Source: Rotaria sp. Silwood1
Lineage: Eukaryota > Rotifera > Eurotatoria > Philodinida > Philodinidae
NCBI GenBank assembly: GCA_905250075.1
Contig: CAJNOP010000334.1
Coordinates: 119,516-183,515 of the forward strand
Direction: 5' to 3'
DNA: 64,000 nucleotides
The notes under the pieces were generated by a model. It searched no databases. It saw only the letters and a program-made list of their open reading frames with translations, and was not told the DNA's origin. Positions within the stretch are counted from its first letter, which is position 1; the number at the start of each line of letters is the position of its first letter. Positions 14,545 to 27,345 of the stretch are shown here, one piece after another. Position numbers and translations under genes: made by a program.

Positions 14545-15865
14545 TTTCATTTCTACAAGTGATATTATATGCGCTTCTTCATTCAATAATATTGAGAAGA
14601 AACACATTTAGTTTTTATGTCTCTCGGAAGTAATATGATGATTACCAGACAAATGCTGTGAACATATTTGTGCTATACAAACTCGAAAAATAGAAGTAAG
14701 ATATTTGCTTTCGACTGCCATTATTTTGTAGAAACGAACAAAAATAAATTTTCGTTCTTGTTTGTCATGGATTTTTATGTTAGGTGGTGTCTATAAGTAA
14801 AATATAAAAAAATCTTTTCTACGTGTGATGTAAAGAAATACAAGTGTCAATATTACACGCTATTTATTTATTCAACCCACGTTGTGTAGGCAAAGTGTAT
14901 TGATGGCAACGAACAAATGTGTTGCTTTCAGTTTCTATTGATTCTAGAAGGTCACATGCTTTCATTCTATTCAACCATCATTTATAAGCAACTACTCTTG
15001 AGTAGAAATGAATTGTTCTTATTTACATTTTAACTAGATATTTTCAAGAACGAAATTTCTTTAATTACATTGAGTAGAAAACTATTTACAGCTGATATGA
15101 TTATTGTGTAATGCTAGCTTGTCTGTAAAACACAATAACACTATTGTTTTGATAAAAAAATTGCATATAATCAATAGCTTTTATGAAACACAAACTAAAA
15201 AGATTGATGAAGTGTAGAGCAAGGCTTTTGTATCCTCACCTAGTTAGAGTCGTGGCAGATACCTTAATGATGTCACATCCTAGACTTAGATACAGATATA
15301 CTTGAAAATGGAATCGATTATAAATTTATACGAATTTCATTCTCGGAAATATTATTCAAAAGGATTTTCATAACAATTATTATATATTAGTAATACTTAA
15401 ACAATGATTGGATGTAGTCTCTATAAAAACATCTTACAATCGATGATTGAATATTTTTGAAAAAAAATGAGCTATCACTATATGTTATTCTTTTTCTGGG
15501 TTCTCTAGTAAATATTCCCGCATTTGAATTAGTCAACTGATGTAGAGGCGTATCTTTTACTTTCTAATCGGTTTACAATTGATCAATCATTATCAAGTGA
15601 ACCACTCATTTGGAGGCAGACTGGTAGAATCGGTATATCGATCTGCTCAATATTTATAATAGTCATCAAAAATCTAGAACGATTCTATTTATCATATAGG
15701 TACCAACACATTGAATCGAACTTCCAGCTTTGATAATGCTTACGAATATTGGCATAACAAGCTATGGCCACTGCGAAATTCATCATTTTTTGGAACCACG
15801 CATTGCAAAACTCTTTTCATTCTTCTTGTTATGTGATGTGCACTAGGATGTTAAATGAGCTATAA
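14545..15865 (+). repeat. Dispersed repeat, copy 1 (about 1.3 kb)
   Basis: This matches a second copy at about 33870-35340 in the same orientation. The core at about 14861-15043 is nearly identical to 34167-34349 (it includes ATTCAACCCACGTTGTGTAG). The flanks to about 14550 and 15865 still align with substitutions and indels. No terminal inverted repeats or intact coding frame were seen. It is most likely a non-coding part of a transposable element or an old segmental duplication. Confidence 0.75.
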
Positions 15866-15900
15866 TATGTTGACTATATGTAGACCTTAGTAAGACTAAA

Positions 15901-15971
15901 AAATCCTGAATGTGTTTGAATTTCTGTAGCTTCCTTCCTAAGACACAGAAATTCAAACACTTTCAGGATTT
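15901..15971. repeat. Strong hairpin (27-bp arms)
   Basis: Arms 15901-15927 and 15945-15971 are reverse complements at 26 of 27 positions, with a 17-base loop; the left arm includes TGTGTTTGAATTTCTGT. It is followed by a T-rich run. It could be a tiny inverted-repeat element or a transcribed stem; no flanking gene explains it. Confidence 0.7.
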
Positions 15972-17577
15972 TTTTTGGTCGACACTGACACACGGATTTT
16001 TCAATTTTTCCATGTACACATGTGTCAATGTGTGTCAATATCTCTATAATCAGTGCTCCAATGGCTGAGTGTTGGCAACACCACCCTTTTCTTGAAAAAG
16101 CAAAGAAAAATTGCTTAAAAGAGTTTTCTCCCCTATTCTAAGACGAAACATTGTCTTGTTCAAGTTTATCCGAGGGCTAGTATGTATTTTGTCAGAAATG
16201 CCTCGAAAAAGAGACCGAAAATCAAAATCAACTGATTTTTAAATGAAAAAAGTGTTAAGCAGAAAAAGCTTATACTTATTATTAAGAGAATAAATGGTCC
16301 GCCTCCTCTAGGTACAGTTGAGCCGATGATATGCATAATTGTTAAATATAAAAAAACATCTTATACACACATATATTTATATATGATTTTTACCTAGGAA
16401 CTTGAAGAAGCTTGATAGAACGAGAAATCATAAGTTGCAAATACTTTTGCTGTATTTTAGTAACTTTTATTTGCTAACAAAAGGGAAAAATATGTAGCTA
16501 ATACAATCTCTACTAAAAAGCAATAAAGACTTGCAGCTTCGTATACAACAGAAAAAAAAGGGAAATAAAAAAAGAACATTCTTCGTATCAACAGATGTCA
16601 CTCTATTATGCTAACACCTTTGTACTTTGGTATTGGTCGGAATCGTCGCCTTTGACGTTTATCTTTTGGTATTCTCCATTTTTGTTTATTTATTTTATAT
16701 ATTATTGTTGACGCTTCTTTTCGTGGAGCTTGAATAGTTTTGAAGCAAGTAGCAAAAAAAACAGTTTATATCAAGGTTTTTACGATTTCCCACACTTCTT
16801 TGGTCTTAATGACGAAAAGTAGCACCAAGGAGCATTGCGTACGTTTCCATTACAATCGAGGAGAACAAGCCTAAGAAGCTTTTTCCAAGGTTGTCTAGAA
16901 ATAGAAAAAATCAATACCTGACATAGGTTTGTGAATGTTCTAAATAGTGTAGTTTTTAATTTTTTTCGACGATAAAAATTTATATTTCAAATGTCAAAGA
17001 TAAGGGAGTAAAATTTGATAGTGCGTTGAGATCTCCTATAGATATAATAAGCATGTACAATAGGGTTTGAGCTAATTAAATCAATAATTTATATAATAGT
17101 AATGTTAAATTATGAAAAACAACTAGCGAATAGCAATGAGGCAAACTAAAACAAAAGAATGTTGGGAAGACGAAGAAAACATTTCGTTCGAGATGCAAAA
17201 ATAAGTAAAAGAGATCATTTCTCTAGTGCACAATTATCCTTGGAAAATAACCATAACCTACTAAAGGTTTTTCACTTGATGTATTTTGTATTAATATGAC
17301 GAACCTAAGGAATATATGTGAGTACCACATTTCAGTATATGAGAAAATAAAAAGAATAAACGTAAACCATACATAAATAAGACAGAAATGATCAGTGTAT
17401 GTATGCGAATGTGGTGATATGTTGGAACATATGACACAACAGAAAAGAAAAGGACTAGCAAAATAAGAAAAATGACTCGAATGAATTTTATTCTGTATAA
17501 ACGAAGTTTGTAAAAAAAACATCTACATAATGGTAAAAACCATAAAATAAACTCAATGTTTCTTTTTTTTGTAGCAT
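15972..17577. other. Intergenic DNA upstream of the diacylglycerol kinase gene
   Basis: No coding domain was recognised. Open frames near 17223-17522 are chance AT-rich frames. The stretch just before 17578 presumably carries the promoter and 5' untranslated region of the kinase gene. Confidence 0.35.
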
Positions 17578-20500
17578 ATGAATCGGAAACCTGATATTGT
17601 TGATTGTTATGGAGTATTTAACGACGATAGATTTCCACTCGATAAAGACTGTATTGAAATAAATACAGTCATTGCTGACAGGAAATCACTGAAGAAAAAC
17701 TCAGTAACAACAATCGAATTACTAAACGATCATCCATTTTCATTACCAATTGATGATAATGAACAGCTGGATTTACGTTTAAGATCGTCTTCTGACCATA
17801 GGTATGTTATTGCTAACCAAAGAAGTAACCAAGCATATCGCAAAATTAAGAAATGTTCTAAAATTATTGTTAAGTAGTTTATATCGATAAATACATATGA
17901 GAAATTTGATGGTTCTATTTAAAAGTGACGCTCGATTCACGTAGGCGATTGACGAAGAATAGTCGATCAAATAGTTACCATTCAACTCATTTTGGTAAGA
18001 CAGTCAAGAGAAAAAAAATCAAGTATAATCATCATCTTAAGATACAATCTAACCTATATAATTAACGAAAAATGGTAAATAGGTTGAGATCTTCAGCGAG
18101 CCGTGTTAAAACGATTTTTACTTGATGATTACGATGGGAATAGACATAAGACTGATACCAATTATCTGTCTAACTATGTTTCTTTATTGTTCTTGTAAGT
18201 GAAATTCATGCAGTAGTGCAAGTAGTCTATAGAGTATGATATTATCTATGATGGATAAAGTCAGTTCTATGACTCAATAGACTGTGATTGATACCTTATG
18301 AATAAACTCCGAGTCTATTAAAACTTGATTTCGTAACATAAATAAACTCTATATGAAGAAAGTTGGATTTTCCTATTCTCTCGAACTTCAAGGCATGAAG
18401 TCAAAGTCAAACTATCATAATAACTTGTAACAAAGCCAATCTGACGAAATTTCGATGATACTGTGTACAGAACTTCTGATTGATTTATTCATTGAGTACT
18501 GAGAACAATGACAACAAAAGATTTAATAAAAAGTCGACTGAACTACTTTTTTTCTAAATGACCATTCCTAGCTGCACATGAAGACATGATTTCATACTAT
18601 GAAGAATCTATATCTTTATACTGATATAAATTTCGATACATTGATAGGCTTTAAAATTAAGTAAACAAAGTACATTACACGAATTTCGATTCAAGGAATT
18701 TTTGACCTGAATCGAATACTGACATGGAAATTCTAATGTGCCCTTTTCTTTAGCTACCATCATGACTGATTGTATCACTCATGTTCGACACTTGATTCAC
18801 ATTTACGTATCATATGAACAGAAAAGATCAAAATTTGAGCAACAACTTTTCTGTCTTGTTACAAATAAGAAATGAATCTCAACAGTATTTTCTTTCTGTG
18901 CAGAGAATAAAAAACAGCAGATTTAAAAGCGGAAAGCTAGTTTACAATAATTCTGGACATCTCTATAAAGTTCTACAAAATCAATACATCGAGTCATCTT
19001 AAAGCTTCTAAATTGTTACTAATAAGAAGAATGAAATTCTCACATGTTTTGAAAAACTATTCGAGATAATATTTCTCTACTAAATACTTAATCTGTAATT
19101 AAATGTTGTAAAGTACATATTCAAATATCAGTGTCTCATGACATGATTGTCTTTAGTCTAGCTATAAAATATTATATTTACTGATCTGTCAGATGTCTCT
19201 CATAGTAAACTGACAACGACACCATATTTAGTAGAATCTGAGCGTTCTTTATCATTTGGTGTCGATTGGAGTGACAGAGCTCATTCTACTTCTCACTGTT
19301 GGCTTCCTTATTGGTCTACTACTTCTTTGTCCGTTTCTTTGTGTGCCTATACTTCATGCACAATTTCCCAGCCAATGAGTGTTAATACATACGTTCAATG
19401 CGGTTCATGCACAATATCAATCCACAAAGATCATATTGCTGACTTGAAAAAAACAACCGATGTTCATAATTACATTCCACCTTGTCGTCCATCGTTTTTT
19501 GACAGCATTATAGCCAATGATCATAGTCAATGGGATCGACATCATTGGTCGTTTGTTTCGTCATTGAGAAAGCCATGCATACAATGCAAACGAAAAAATA
19601 TGCCACGAACGGTTGTTGGTGATAATGTAAGAATCTCAACTATTCAAATCAAATCTCATATGCCACAAGAAAACAGGAAATCAATTCACACACCAAGATG
19701 TTCAGATTCGAAATGTCTTAAACCTTCAAGTGGTCTCATATGTCTATGGTGTTCAAGATTTTGTCATCAACAATGTTGGAAAAACATGAATGATGATGAT
19801 GATGATCGGAACAAATGCGATTACGGCAAATTTAAGTGAGTTCAATTTGTCACATAAGTCTAAATTTTTTCTTTGCATTTATTCCTATAGAAATATCATT
19901 GTTCGTCCGCAGTGGCTACGTCGTGTATCTCGCTTTCCATCACAATTTCAAGCTCGATTTTTCGATGATATTGATGAGAGCAACTCTTTAATTACACCTC
20001 TGATTGTCTTCATAAACAAACTTTCAGGTGGTCAAAAAGGCGAAAGTATCTACCGACAACTTATTCGTTTATTAAATCCACGTCAAATTTTTCTTCTTGA
20101 AAATGATACAACTGTAAAGCAAGCTCTTAGTATTTATTCATCCTTGCGCAATACTCGTATCTACATATGTGGGGGTGATGGGACAGTGGGATGGATACTC
20201 AGCATTCTTGCAGACACGTATTCATCGCTGAATAATCCACCGGTAAGTATATGTCCTTTAGGCACAGGCAATGATCTGTCACGTGTATTGGGCTGGGGTT
20301 GGTATTACAACGAAAAACGACTGTTAACCAGGCTACAGCAAATTCCCAATGCACAACCAATTGCGCTCGATCGCTGGCAAATCACTTTTGAACCATTGAT
20401 AATAACAAATCCTACTGAAGAATCTAGAAATATATGTCGATGTTTATCATGTTTTTTCGATCATCCAAAGTTCGTTGGTGAAACTGATCGACCTTCTTAT

Positions 20501-21256
20501 CAAAATTATCGAACTCCTTTAAATGTTCGATTTACTAATTACTTAAGTTTTGGACTAGATGCAGCTGTTGTGCTCGATTTTCACGACAGTCGGAACCGTA
20601 ATCCGTCGAAATTTACATCACCATTCAAAAATAAGCTGATTTATCTGAATATTAGTCGAAGATATTTTAAAGAGTTTGCTTTATGGAGAGCATGGGATTT
20701 AACCCCATACATGCGACTGATTTGTGATGGTAAAAATTTAACCGATTCAATACGTCATTGTCATACGATTGTTCTATTGAATATTCCAAGTTATGGATCG
20801 GGAACTCATCCTTGGAGTAGAACATTACCAAACACTACTGCAACATTAACTAGTAGTACAACTCAAAATGAAAGTGATAAATTTGATCAGATCAAATCGA
20901 GTACATTTGAAAGTGTTGATTCATTTGATTACATTTCTAAAGATAGCAGATTTACAACGCCATACACATTCAATACCATAGAGTCGACTGCAATGTCTAC
21001 TACTGCTGAACAAATCGGAAGACAAGATATTAGTGATCGAAAAATTGAAGTAGTCGGATTGGATTCAATGCAGATGGCCTTAATTCATATTGGCTTTCGA
21101 GGTCATCGCATTGCTCAATGCAGTGAAGTTCGTATTGAACTAATTCGTTCGATGCCGGTACATATGGACGGTGAACCATTCTATCTTCCTGAATCGATTG
21201 CAATCAATGTTACTCATGCAGGCCAAGTGTTAGTATTGAGAAAAGAGAATAGCTAA
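17578..21256 (+). CDS. Diacylglycerol kinase, epsilon-like (739 aa, 3 exons)
   Basis: Diacylglycerol kinases phosphorylate diacylglycerol to phosphatidic acid at membranes. Exons are 17578-17801, 19206-19835 and 19891-21256; phases agree and sum to 740 codons. Exon 2 holds two C1 zinc-finger regions. The first is degenerate, with CAYTSC (C-x4-C) and QCGSC pairs. The second runs from HHW through CIQCKRK to CDYGKFKNIIVRP, the DGK-epsilon layout. Exon 3 holds the catalytic domain with ICGGDGTVGW (GGDG at about residues 379-382) and LGTGNDLSR (about 408-415), then the accessory domain ending in VHMDGEPFYLP. No EF-hand, PH or ankyrin region is seen, as in epsilon. About 90 Ser/Thr-rich residues interrupt the accessory domain. 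Intron 1 (17802-19205) is unusually long; its acceptor at 19204-19205 is chosen by phase. AATAAA overlaps the stop codon. Confidence 0.88.
17802..19205 (+). other. Long first intron of the diacylglycerol kinase gene
   Basis: The 1.4-kb interval runs from a GTATGT donor to an AG acceptor. Most introns in the window are 45-65 bp, so this one stands out. No coding domain, repeat or RNA gene was recognised inside. An alternative is that exon 1 (17578-17801) belongs to another gene and the kinase starts closer to 19206. Confidence 0.5.
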
Positions 21257-21261
21257 ATAAA
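21256..21261 (+). promoter_or_regulatory. Poly(A) signal AATAAA overlapping the stop codon
   Basis: The hexamer AATAAA begins on the last base of the TAA stop (21254-21256) of the diacylglycerol kinase gene, implying a very short 3' untranslated region if used. Confidence 0.45.
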
Positions 21262-22531
21262 AGCATGTAATTAGAACAATGGTGTAACTTTTTTTTTTAC
21301 TGATCTCATTCGTTTGATAGAATCATTTTCTATTTTTATTAGTTGAAGAAAATAAAATCTTAAAATGAAAAAAAGTTCGATACATCATAAAGATACTATA
21401 ATAAATAATCTTTATTCTGTTATCTATTTTAAATCAAAACAATTATAATTATTAAGTGTGCACCTTACATTTGAAACGGGTAAGTTGCTACTTTGCAGTT
21501 ATTTACTATCCAAAAAAGGTGCTAAAAAATGTCAGCTCATACTAAAAAACCTGAATCAATCATTATAATTATTTTTTTTAATAAAGAAAATCATGTTCTT
21601 TCGATCCATAAGTAAATGCAATAAAAAAACAGTTCATGTTTTGAGTAATTGCACATTCAGAATAATGGCAACAATATTAGGATTTAACGAGTATGCATAT
21701 TTTTCTCAAATTCAGTCTAAGAAAATAAGGAAATATTTATCCTAATAAATAGATCAACTGTTAATCACATCATTCGAGAGATGACTTTGTTTATAACAGT
21801 GAAGAACAAAAACAAAATAATAAAATTTAACAGTAATAAATGCTATGCACACTTGAGTAGTTACATTTGAAAGTCATTGACTAATATGCTTTCTGTTTCT
21901 ATCGGAGGCATTGACTATCAACACTATCCGATGATTAGTGGACTGATTTTTTCATTTTTCTTTTATAGATCTCGTATAGTTGTCGTAGCTATAGATGCAT
22001 TTTTTCATCCAGATTAAAAGGTTATAATTATTGATCTTTGTAATCCGTCCTCTAACAAAAAGCGTAAAATAGCTATAGTCCAATGAATGAAGATAGGATA
22101 GGACTCTATATATAGATTGGTTCTACTTCATTGAGTAATGAAAGTCAAGAAAAATCATAATATACACTAATATATTTCATTGTTTTAGAAGAACTTACAT
22201 TATAACAAAATGATACATTTCTAATGAGTCTGTTAGAATCTTTTCTGTCGAGAACGTTGCGTTGATAGTGAGTTTTAGTCATCACTGTCGAAATTTGATT
22301 GCATAGATTCAGCAATATGACACATTAATTTTTAGTTGTTATAGAATAATTATACGAGTAAAAGTTATGAGAAAATTTAACTAATATATCTCAATAAGCT
22401 TCGATTTATTGTCTTCAAATTTTTATTATAGTTCTTTAATCAGCAACAAGCACTCTGATGACATGCATTTATGCACATAAAAATAACTTGGACAAGGTGT
22501 CTTAAAAGTACGATGAAATCGACATCAGTAC
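21262..22531. other. Convergent intergenic region
   Basis: This AT-rich spacer lies between the plus-strand kinase gene and the minus-strand prenyl synthase gene, which end facing each other. No gene or repeat was recognised. Confidence 0.4.
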
Positions 22532-25500
22532 TCATGTTTTCCGATTAACAACATATTTAATAACATCTTTAATTGTTTCTGAACCTGTCGGCCAACAATC
22601 ATCGACCAATTGTAATGCTTGGGTTAAAAGTTGTTGAAGACGATGCCGAGTGCCATCGACACCAAGTAATGACACATATGTAACTGTATTATTTTTAACA
22701 TCGAGTGCTGTTGGCTTTCCAATAGCATCACCTCCCTCAACATCTAACAAATCATCACGCATTTGAAACAAAATACCCATGAGACGACTCAGCTCCCGAA
22801 TACGCGACAATTCATTGGTCTGTTCATTTGATGGTGGTTTGACAAGAATGACTGGCATAATCATTACTACTTCAATTGTCTTACCCGTCTTAAACCAAGC
22901 AATTCGATCAAGTTTATCGAGTTCTCTATTGTCTTCCCCAATACCAATACGTGCCGCACGTAAATCCATCATTTGTCCGATACAAAGATCATGCATCAAC
23001 AAAGAAATTTCATCGACAACTCGATTGACGTATTCAGGTGAGAATCCATTTCTGACAAGACCATGATTAATTAAACCCATACTGATTGCAATGAGATCAA
23101 CAGCGGCTAGTTGAGCTCTACCTTCACATAAATTATATGGTATGTCACCATTAATTATGGTTTTATGCAGAGACGGTTGACCACGCCGCAAATCACTGTT
23201 ATCTTGAGCAGGAAGATCATCAAAAATTAATGATGATGTATGCAAATATTCAATACCACAAACCAATGGTAATATTCGAGTCATTTCAATATCATACAAA
23301 TCAGCAACCATTAGCATTAATAATGGTCTTAAACGTTTACCACCAACTTTGACACTGTAATTCATTGCTGAAACCAACAGTTCTTCCTCGAAGATAGTCT
23401 CATCTTGAGAATGTAAGGGAAGAATATTTAATGCATCCTCAATTTTCACTAAGTTTTCACATACGTATGTTTCTAATTTTCGATTTATTCGAGCATACTT
23501 AATACTTGAAGCATCTAATGCTCGAAAGAAGGTTTTTTCAGGATCGGTAACAACAGAAAATTGTTTACGTAGTTTATTCCAACAATAATCATACAAGACT
23601 CTGTTGTCCATACAAAATATATTCAGAAACTGAAGAAATGATGTTTCATCACCAGTCACTTCAACTGAACGTAATGTACGAGCAATACGACGACCTAGAA
23701 ATGCGCCTGTTTGACTATCGCGATTGCTTGATAAATATATATTTGAGCAAACATTCAGAAATGTATAGAATGGATTGAGTAAACGATTAGCAATCGGTTC
23801 TTTACGTTTTACTAATGATGCATAATATGTAAAAGGAGTAACTGATTTCGATTTAATATCATCATTAAAATCTCGACAATCATCTGTCAATTGTCCTAAA
23901 AACGGCATAATCCAAAGACGCTCACTTTCTTCACGTGCTGAACTCATATTGCCAAGATGAGTTGTACATGTATAGGTAAAATGCGACTTGAGAACAGATC
24001 CTACATGATCAAAGTATATTTTTCTTCAAAAAGTCAAAAAATGATTGAGAACTGACCTAGATAAAGTTGCTCGTTGTCATAATATTGATCTATTTCCTTT
24101 TTGTCAATTCTCTGTGAACGTAAGAGAAGAGCGAGTTCATTGAAAGATCCGCACATTGTATCATTAGATTCTGTCAATATCAAAAGATTATCGAAAGATT
24201 CAATAAGCATTGATATGAATGGAGTCTTAGGTAATTGACTTCGATCAAGATCTGCACCACTTAATAATTGCTCCATTATATGAAGCCACTTATCAATTGT
24301 TTCCGTCAGTGTCAGTGGATTGCTTTTGTCCTTATCAAAGGCGAGAAAATGATGCAATGGGCTACTATCGATATTATGAATTTCATCTTGCAGGCAATCA
24401 ACTACGGCATAGGCAATACCAAAATAAAAGCCTGTCTGAAGGGCATAAAATAGGTGTTCGTTCATCAATTCAGCATTCATCGATAAACAACCAGTTGTAA
24501 CCATTTCTTCAGCACATTTACCGAGATGCATGAGGCCAATACCAATAGTTGTACGAACCAGACGACTAAAAGCACCAGCTTGTGTAAAAATCATAGGCAT
24601 CGTTCTTAATACATCACGCCATTGTTCTAACAGCCAGGTCCATTGATCAACATTTGATTCTGGAGAAAATAGATCAATATGTAGTTTCGTTATTGAAGAA
24701 TCAGAATCGAAAACGTAAAGGGAAGCAATTTTCGAAATTGATAATATCATATTGTCCTTTGCATTTGTTCTTAGTGAAGTAAATAACATTGCTATTGACT
24801 TAAGGAACAAATGTAGAAGATAAAAAAATTGTTTGTTAACTTGTTGTGTGCTTGGTAATGCATTATGACCGAATGTTTTGCCAAAGCGGAGCAGCATAAA
24901 ATCATCACTTGTATTTTGTAAAATACTTTTATATGCTTCTTTGATCTGATGAAAAATTAATACTCTTCCCAAGAAACTATTACTTGTTTGAAAATCCTCT
25001 GTCGATGGGATCTTCTTCATATCTGCTATTCCTACTCAATGTTAAAGGGAGACAATCATATAAATGATAAAATTATATTTCATATGTATTTACCTAGTTT
25101 AATCATTTCGTCAATGATTTTCAAGTCGGGTGTCTTCTTCTCTCGAAAATTTCCTATGACATTATTTAGATATTCTTTTGCTTTACTTTCGGCCTGCGTA
25201 TAGGCGAAATTTAAGTCGAATGAGCTTTCACGATATTGTGTTTTTCGATTTGCAATCGATATGTTATGCTTTGGTGTTAATTTTTCTCGAATATATAGGC
25301 AATAATTTTCCAACAAGTTGTTTTCCTTCAGTTCTTTTTGAGTGGGAAACAACTGTCGAGCACGCTCTATTTGCATAGTATGCCAGGCAGTATTCTTTTG
25401 ATTAGTGTTATTAAAGAGCAGTATCAGATCATCAGATTGTTGTGAATAAATCAATCGATGAAGTTGAGCTACGTACTGATCGACATCGGCAAAAACCTGA

Positions 25501-25706
25501 TTGACGCATTGGTGAACAAGATCTTCTGATATTGAGTATATCTTTGAAACTCGTTTAGATCTGCGAAGAAGACTGCGACGAAGATGTGAAGAATGAATTA
25601 AACGCCACAGATCCGATTTATGCGCGTATTTTTCTAATTTGTCAAAAAGATATTTTATCACGTGGTATTGTTGTTCGTTCTGATTCATTGTTGAATTATT
25701 CGACAT
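22532..25706 (-). CDS. Large protein with C-terminal isoprenyl diphosphate synthase domain (1015 aa)
   Basis: Exons 25706-25094, 25022-24057 and 24000-22532 join in phase to 1016 codons including the stop. Residues from about 740 to the end form an all-helical trans-prenyltransferase (GGPP/FPP synthase class), which condenses isopentenyl diphosphate with an allylic diphosphate. Seen there: GGKRLRP (about 746-752), first aspartate motif DDLPAQDNSDLRRG (from about 787), GKTIEV, and second motif FQMRDDLLDVEG (aspartates near 942). The first motif keeps the outer aspartates but has Asn and Ser where bacterial or plant enzymes have a run of Asp. The domain resembles bacterial/plant-type synthases. 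The first 700 residues are helical and unassigned; the middle exon has GIAYAVVDCLQDEIHN, which recalls a degenerate prenyl- or terpene-synthase aspartate motif, suggesting a decayed tandem domain. Horizontal origin is plausible but unproven. Confidence 0.85.
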
Positions 25707-25772
25707 GATATGCTTGTAAATAAAAACTAAATATAAAGAAAAAGACTAACAGATTATATATATCCATTAATG

Positions 25773-26341
25773 ACAGGGTATCCAGAAAATCATCTACCAA
25801 AATGTTTTTCATATATCTTAGCTGTTTCATTGAACATAATCAATAAATTGTAGACGAATATACCAAGTTTTTATTTATACGAGCGACTTTCGATACTATT
25901 CTGCAATACTATTACCTTTGCTTGAAATACAAAAAATTTGCTGTTTTTGTGAGATGTGAGTAGACCATTATGCAGTGTCTTCGTTTTTAATTATGTAGTC
26001 TTTCTTTAGTAGCTCTCTGTAAATTTCGCCTCAAAGAGAAGGTGTGAAAGTTTTCAATATACATGTTCTTGTAGAACTCCATAAGCTCTATCTAGCCACG
26101 CGAAGATATCAAAGAAAAAAATCATTATCAAATTTTGAATTACTCGCATCTCAGAAAAATAGAAAAATTTTTATATTTCAAGCAGAGATAATAGTTTTGC
26201 AGAATAGTACCGAAAGTCGCTCGTATAAAAAAAACTTGGTATATTCATCTATAATTTGAAAAAATATTTGTTGATAATGTTAAATGAAACACCTAAGATA
26301 TATGAAAAACATTTTGGTAGATGATTTTCTGGACACTCTGT
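25773..26341. mobile_element. Inverted-repeat element (MITE-like), 569 bp
   Basis: Arms of about 190-200 bp, 25773-25962 and 26141-26341, are imperfect reverse complements. The termini read ACAGGGTATCCAGAAAATC and, inverted, ACAGAGTGTCCAGAAAATC. The centre (25963-26140) is unique. No transposase frame is present. It begins 67 bp upstream of the start codon of the prenyl synthase gene, so it forms most of that gene's upstream flank. No clear target-site duplication was found. Confidence 0.8.
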
Positions 26342-26626
26342 AAGTCTATAAGTAAGATTGCTGTTTCTAAATTGAAAATATTTTCTCAAGATTTCTTTAT
26401 AGAAGAATGCATGCAAGAAATGAAATTAAAAAACTACTGAAAATAGGGTGACAATAATTTCTAGATAACCACTAGAAGTACCGATCGGTTAATAATATAT
26501 CAATGAACAACAGTTCACGACTTTTCAAGTAAATTTCGGTAACAACTAGAAAATTTTTGATATTTCTTTAACATCAATATTGATAAATACAGTTATAAGT
26601 CAACAAAAGAAAACAAGTCGTTCAAG

Positions 26627-26740
26627 CAAGGGGGAAATAACTGACTTTTATGACTTTTATGACTTTAGAGTCGTTTAGATCACTTAGATCATTTAGATCG
26701 CGAAAGTCATTCAAAGTCATCAATAACTCAGAATATTTGA
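26627..26740. repeat. Copy 1 of a CAAGGGGGAAATAACTGACTT repeat family
   Basis: The terminus-like sequence CAAGGGGGAAATAACTGACT at 26627-26646 is followed by repeated TATGACTT, then TTTAGATCA words and inverted AAGTCAT words. Related sequence lies at about 27234-27345, 27465-27530 and 30322-30416. This looks like a small non-autonomous element whose right end is partly lost. Confidence 0.55.
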
Positions 26741-27233
26741 AAGAGGATGTTAGTCAATATTCATCTAGAATCTGTTCACATGTTAACATATCAATATACG
26801 CTTCGAGGATGGTACAAAAACAATGATTTTACCAAAATACGCATAGAATATAACTATTGCCCATTTCAAAAAAAAAAGATGGGTGGGTATTTTTCGAATA
26901 ACTTTTGATAGGAGCAAGATAGTGAGTTGCGGTTTTCACCATTAGAAAGAGAAGATCCAGGCACACCAAAAAATGCTAAAATCTGAGTGGTCAGCAATGG
27001 ACCAATCGGATGCATTTTCGAGGGACATGTTGAGCACGATAGTTTGGACCCATTTCGCAACTTGGATCAATTGTTAATTTACATTTCTGGTAGAAAAATT
27101 GTTCTCTTTCGATCTACGCATGACCCACCTTTCTAGCTTGTTCGGTTCAAGAGATACAAGGGTTTTCCTGAGACCCCTGATTTCAGCCAATTAACTATGG
27201 ATCATCCAGAAAGCATTCTGGAATAGGGTAATT

Positions 27234-27345
27234 CACAAAGAGGAAACAACTGACTTTATGACCTACATAATTTAAGTGACCTTATATGACGTAATGACTT
27301 TAAATGACTTTTTTTGACTTAAATGATCTGAAAGATCGAAAATTA
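27234..27345. repeat. Copy 2 of the GGGAAA-CTGACTT repeat family
   Basis: The segment begins with a diverged terminus (AGAGGAAACAACTGACTTTA), followed by TGACTT words and AAATGATCTGAAAGATCGAAAA. The last string recurs at about 28260-28278, just after the G-rich tract. A weaker relative starts near 27465. Confidence 0.45.

Noticed and set aside
17223-17522. 99-codon minus-strand hydrophobic open frame
   Set aside because: Chance frame in AT-rich DNA just upstream of the kinase gene; no homologous pattern seen.
22779-23066. 95-codon plus-strand open frame
   Set aside because: Antisense shadow of the prenyl synthase domain on the minus strand.
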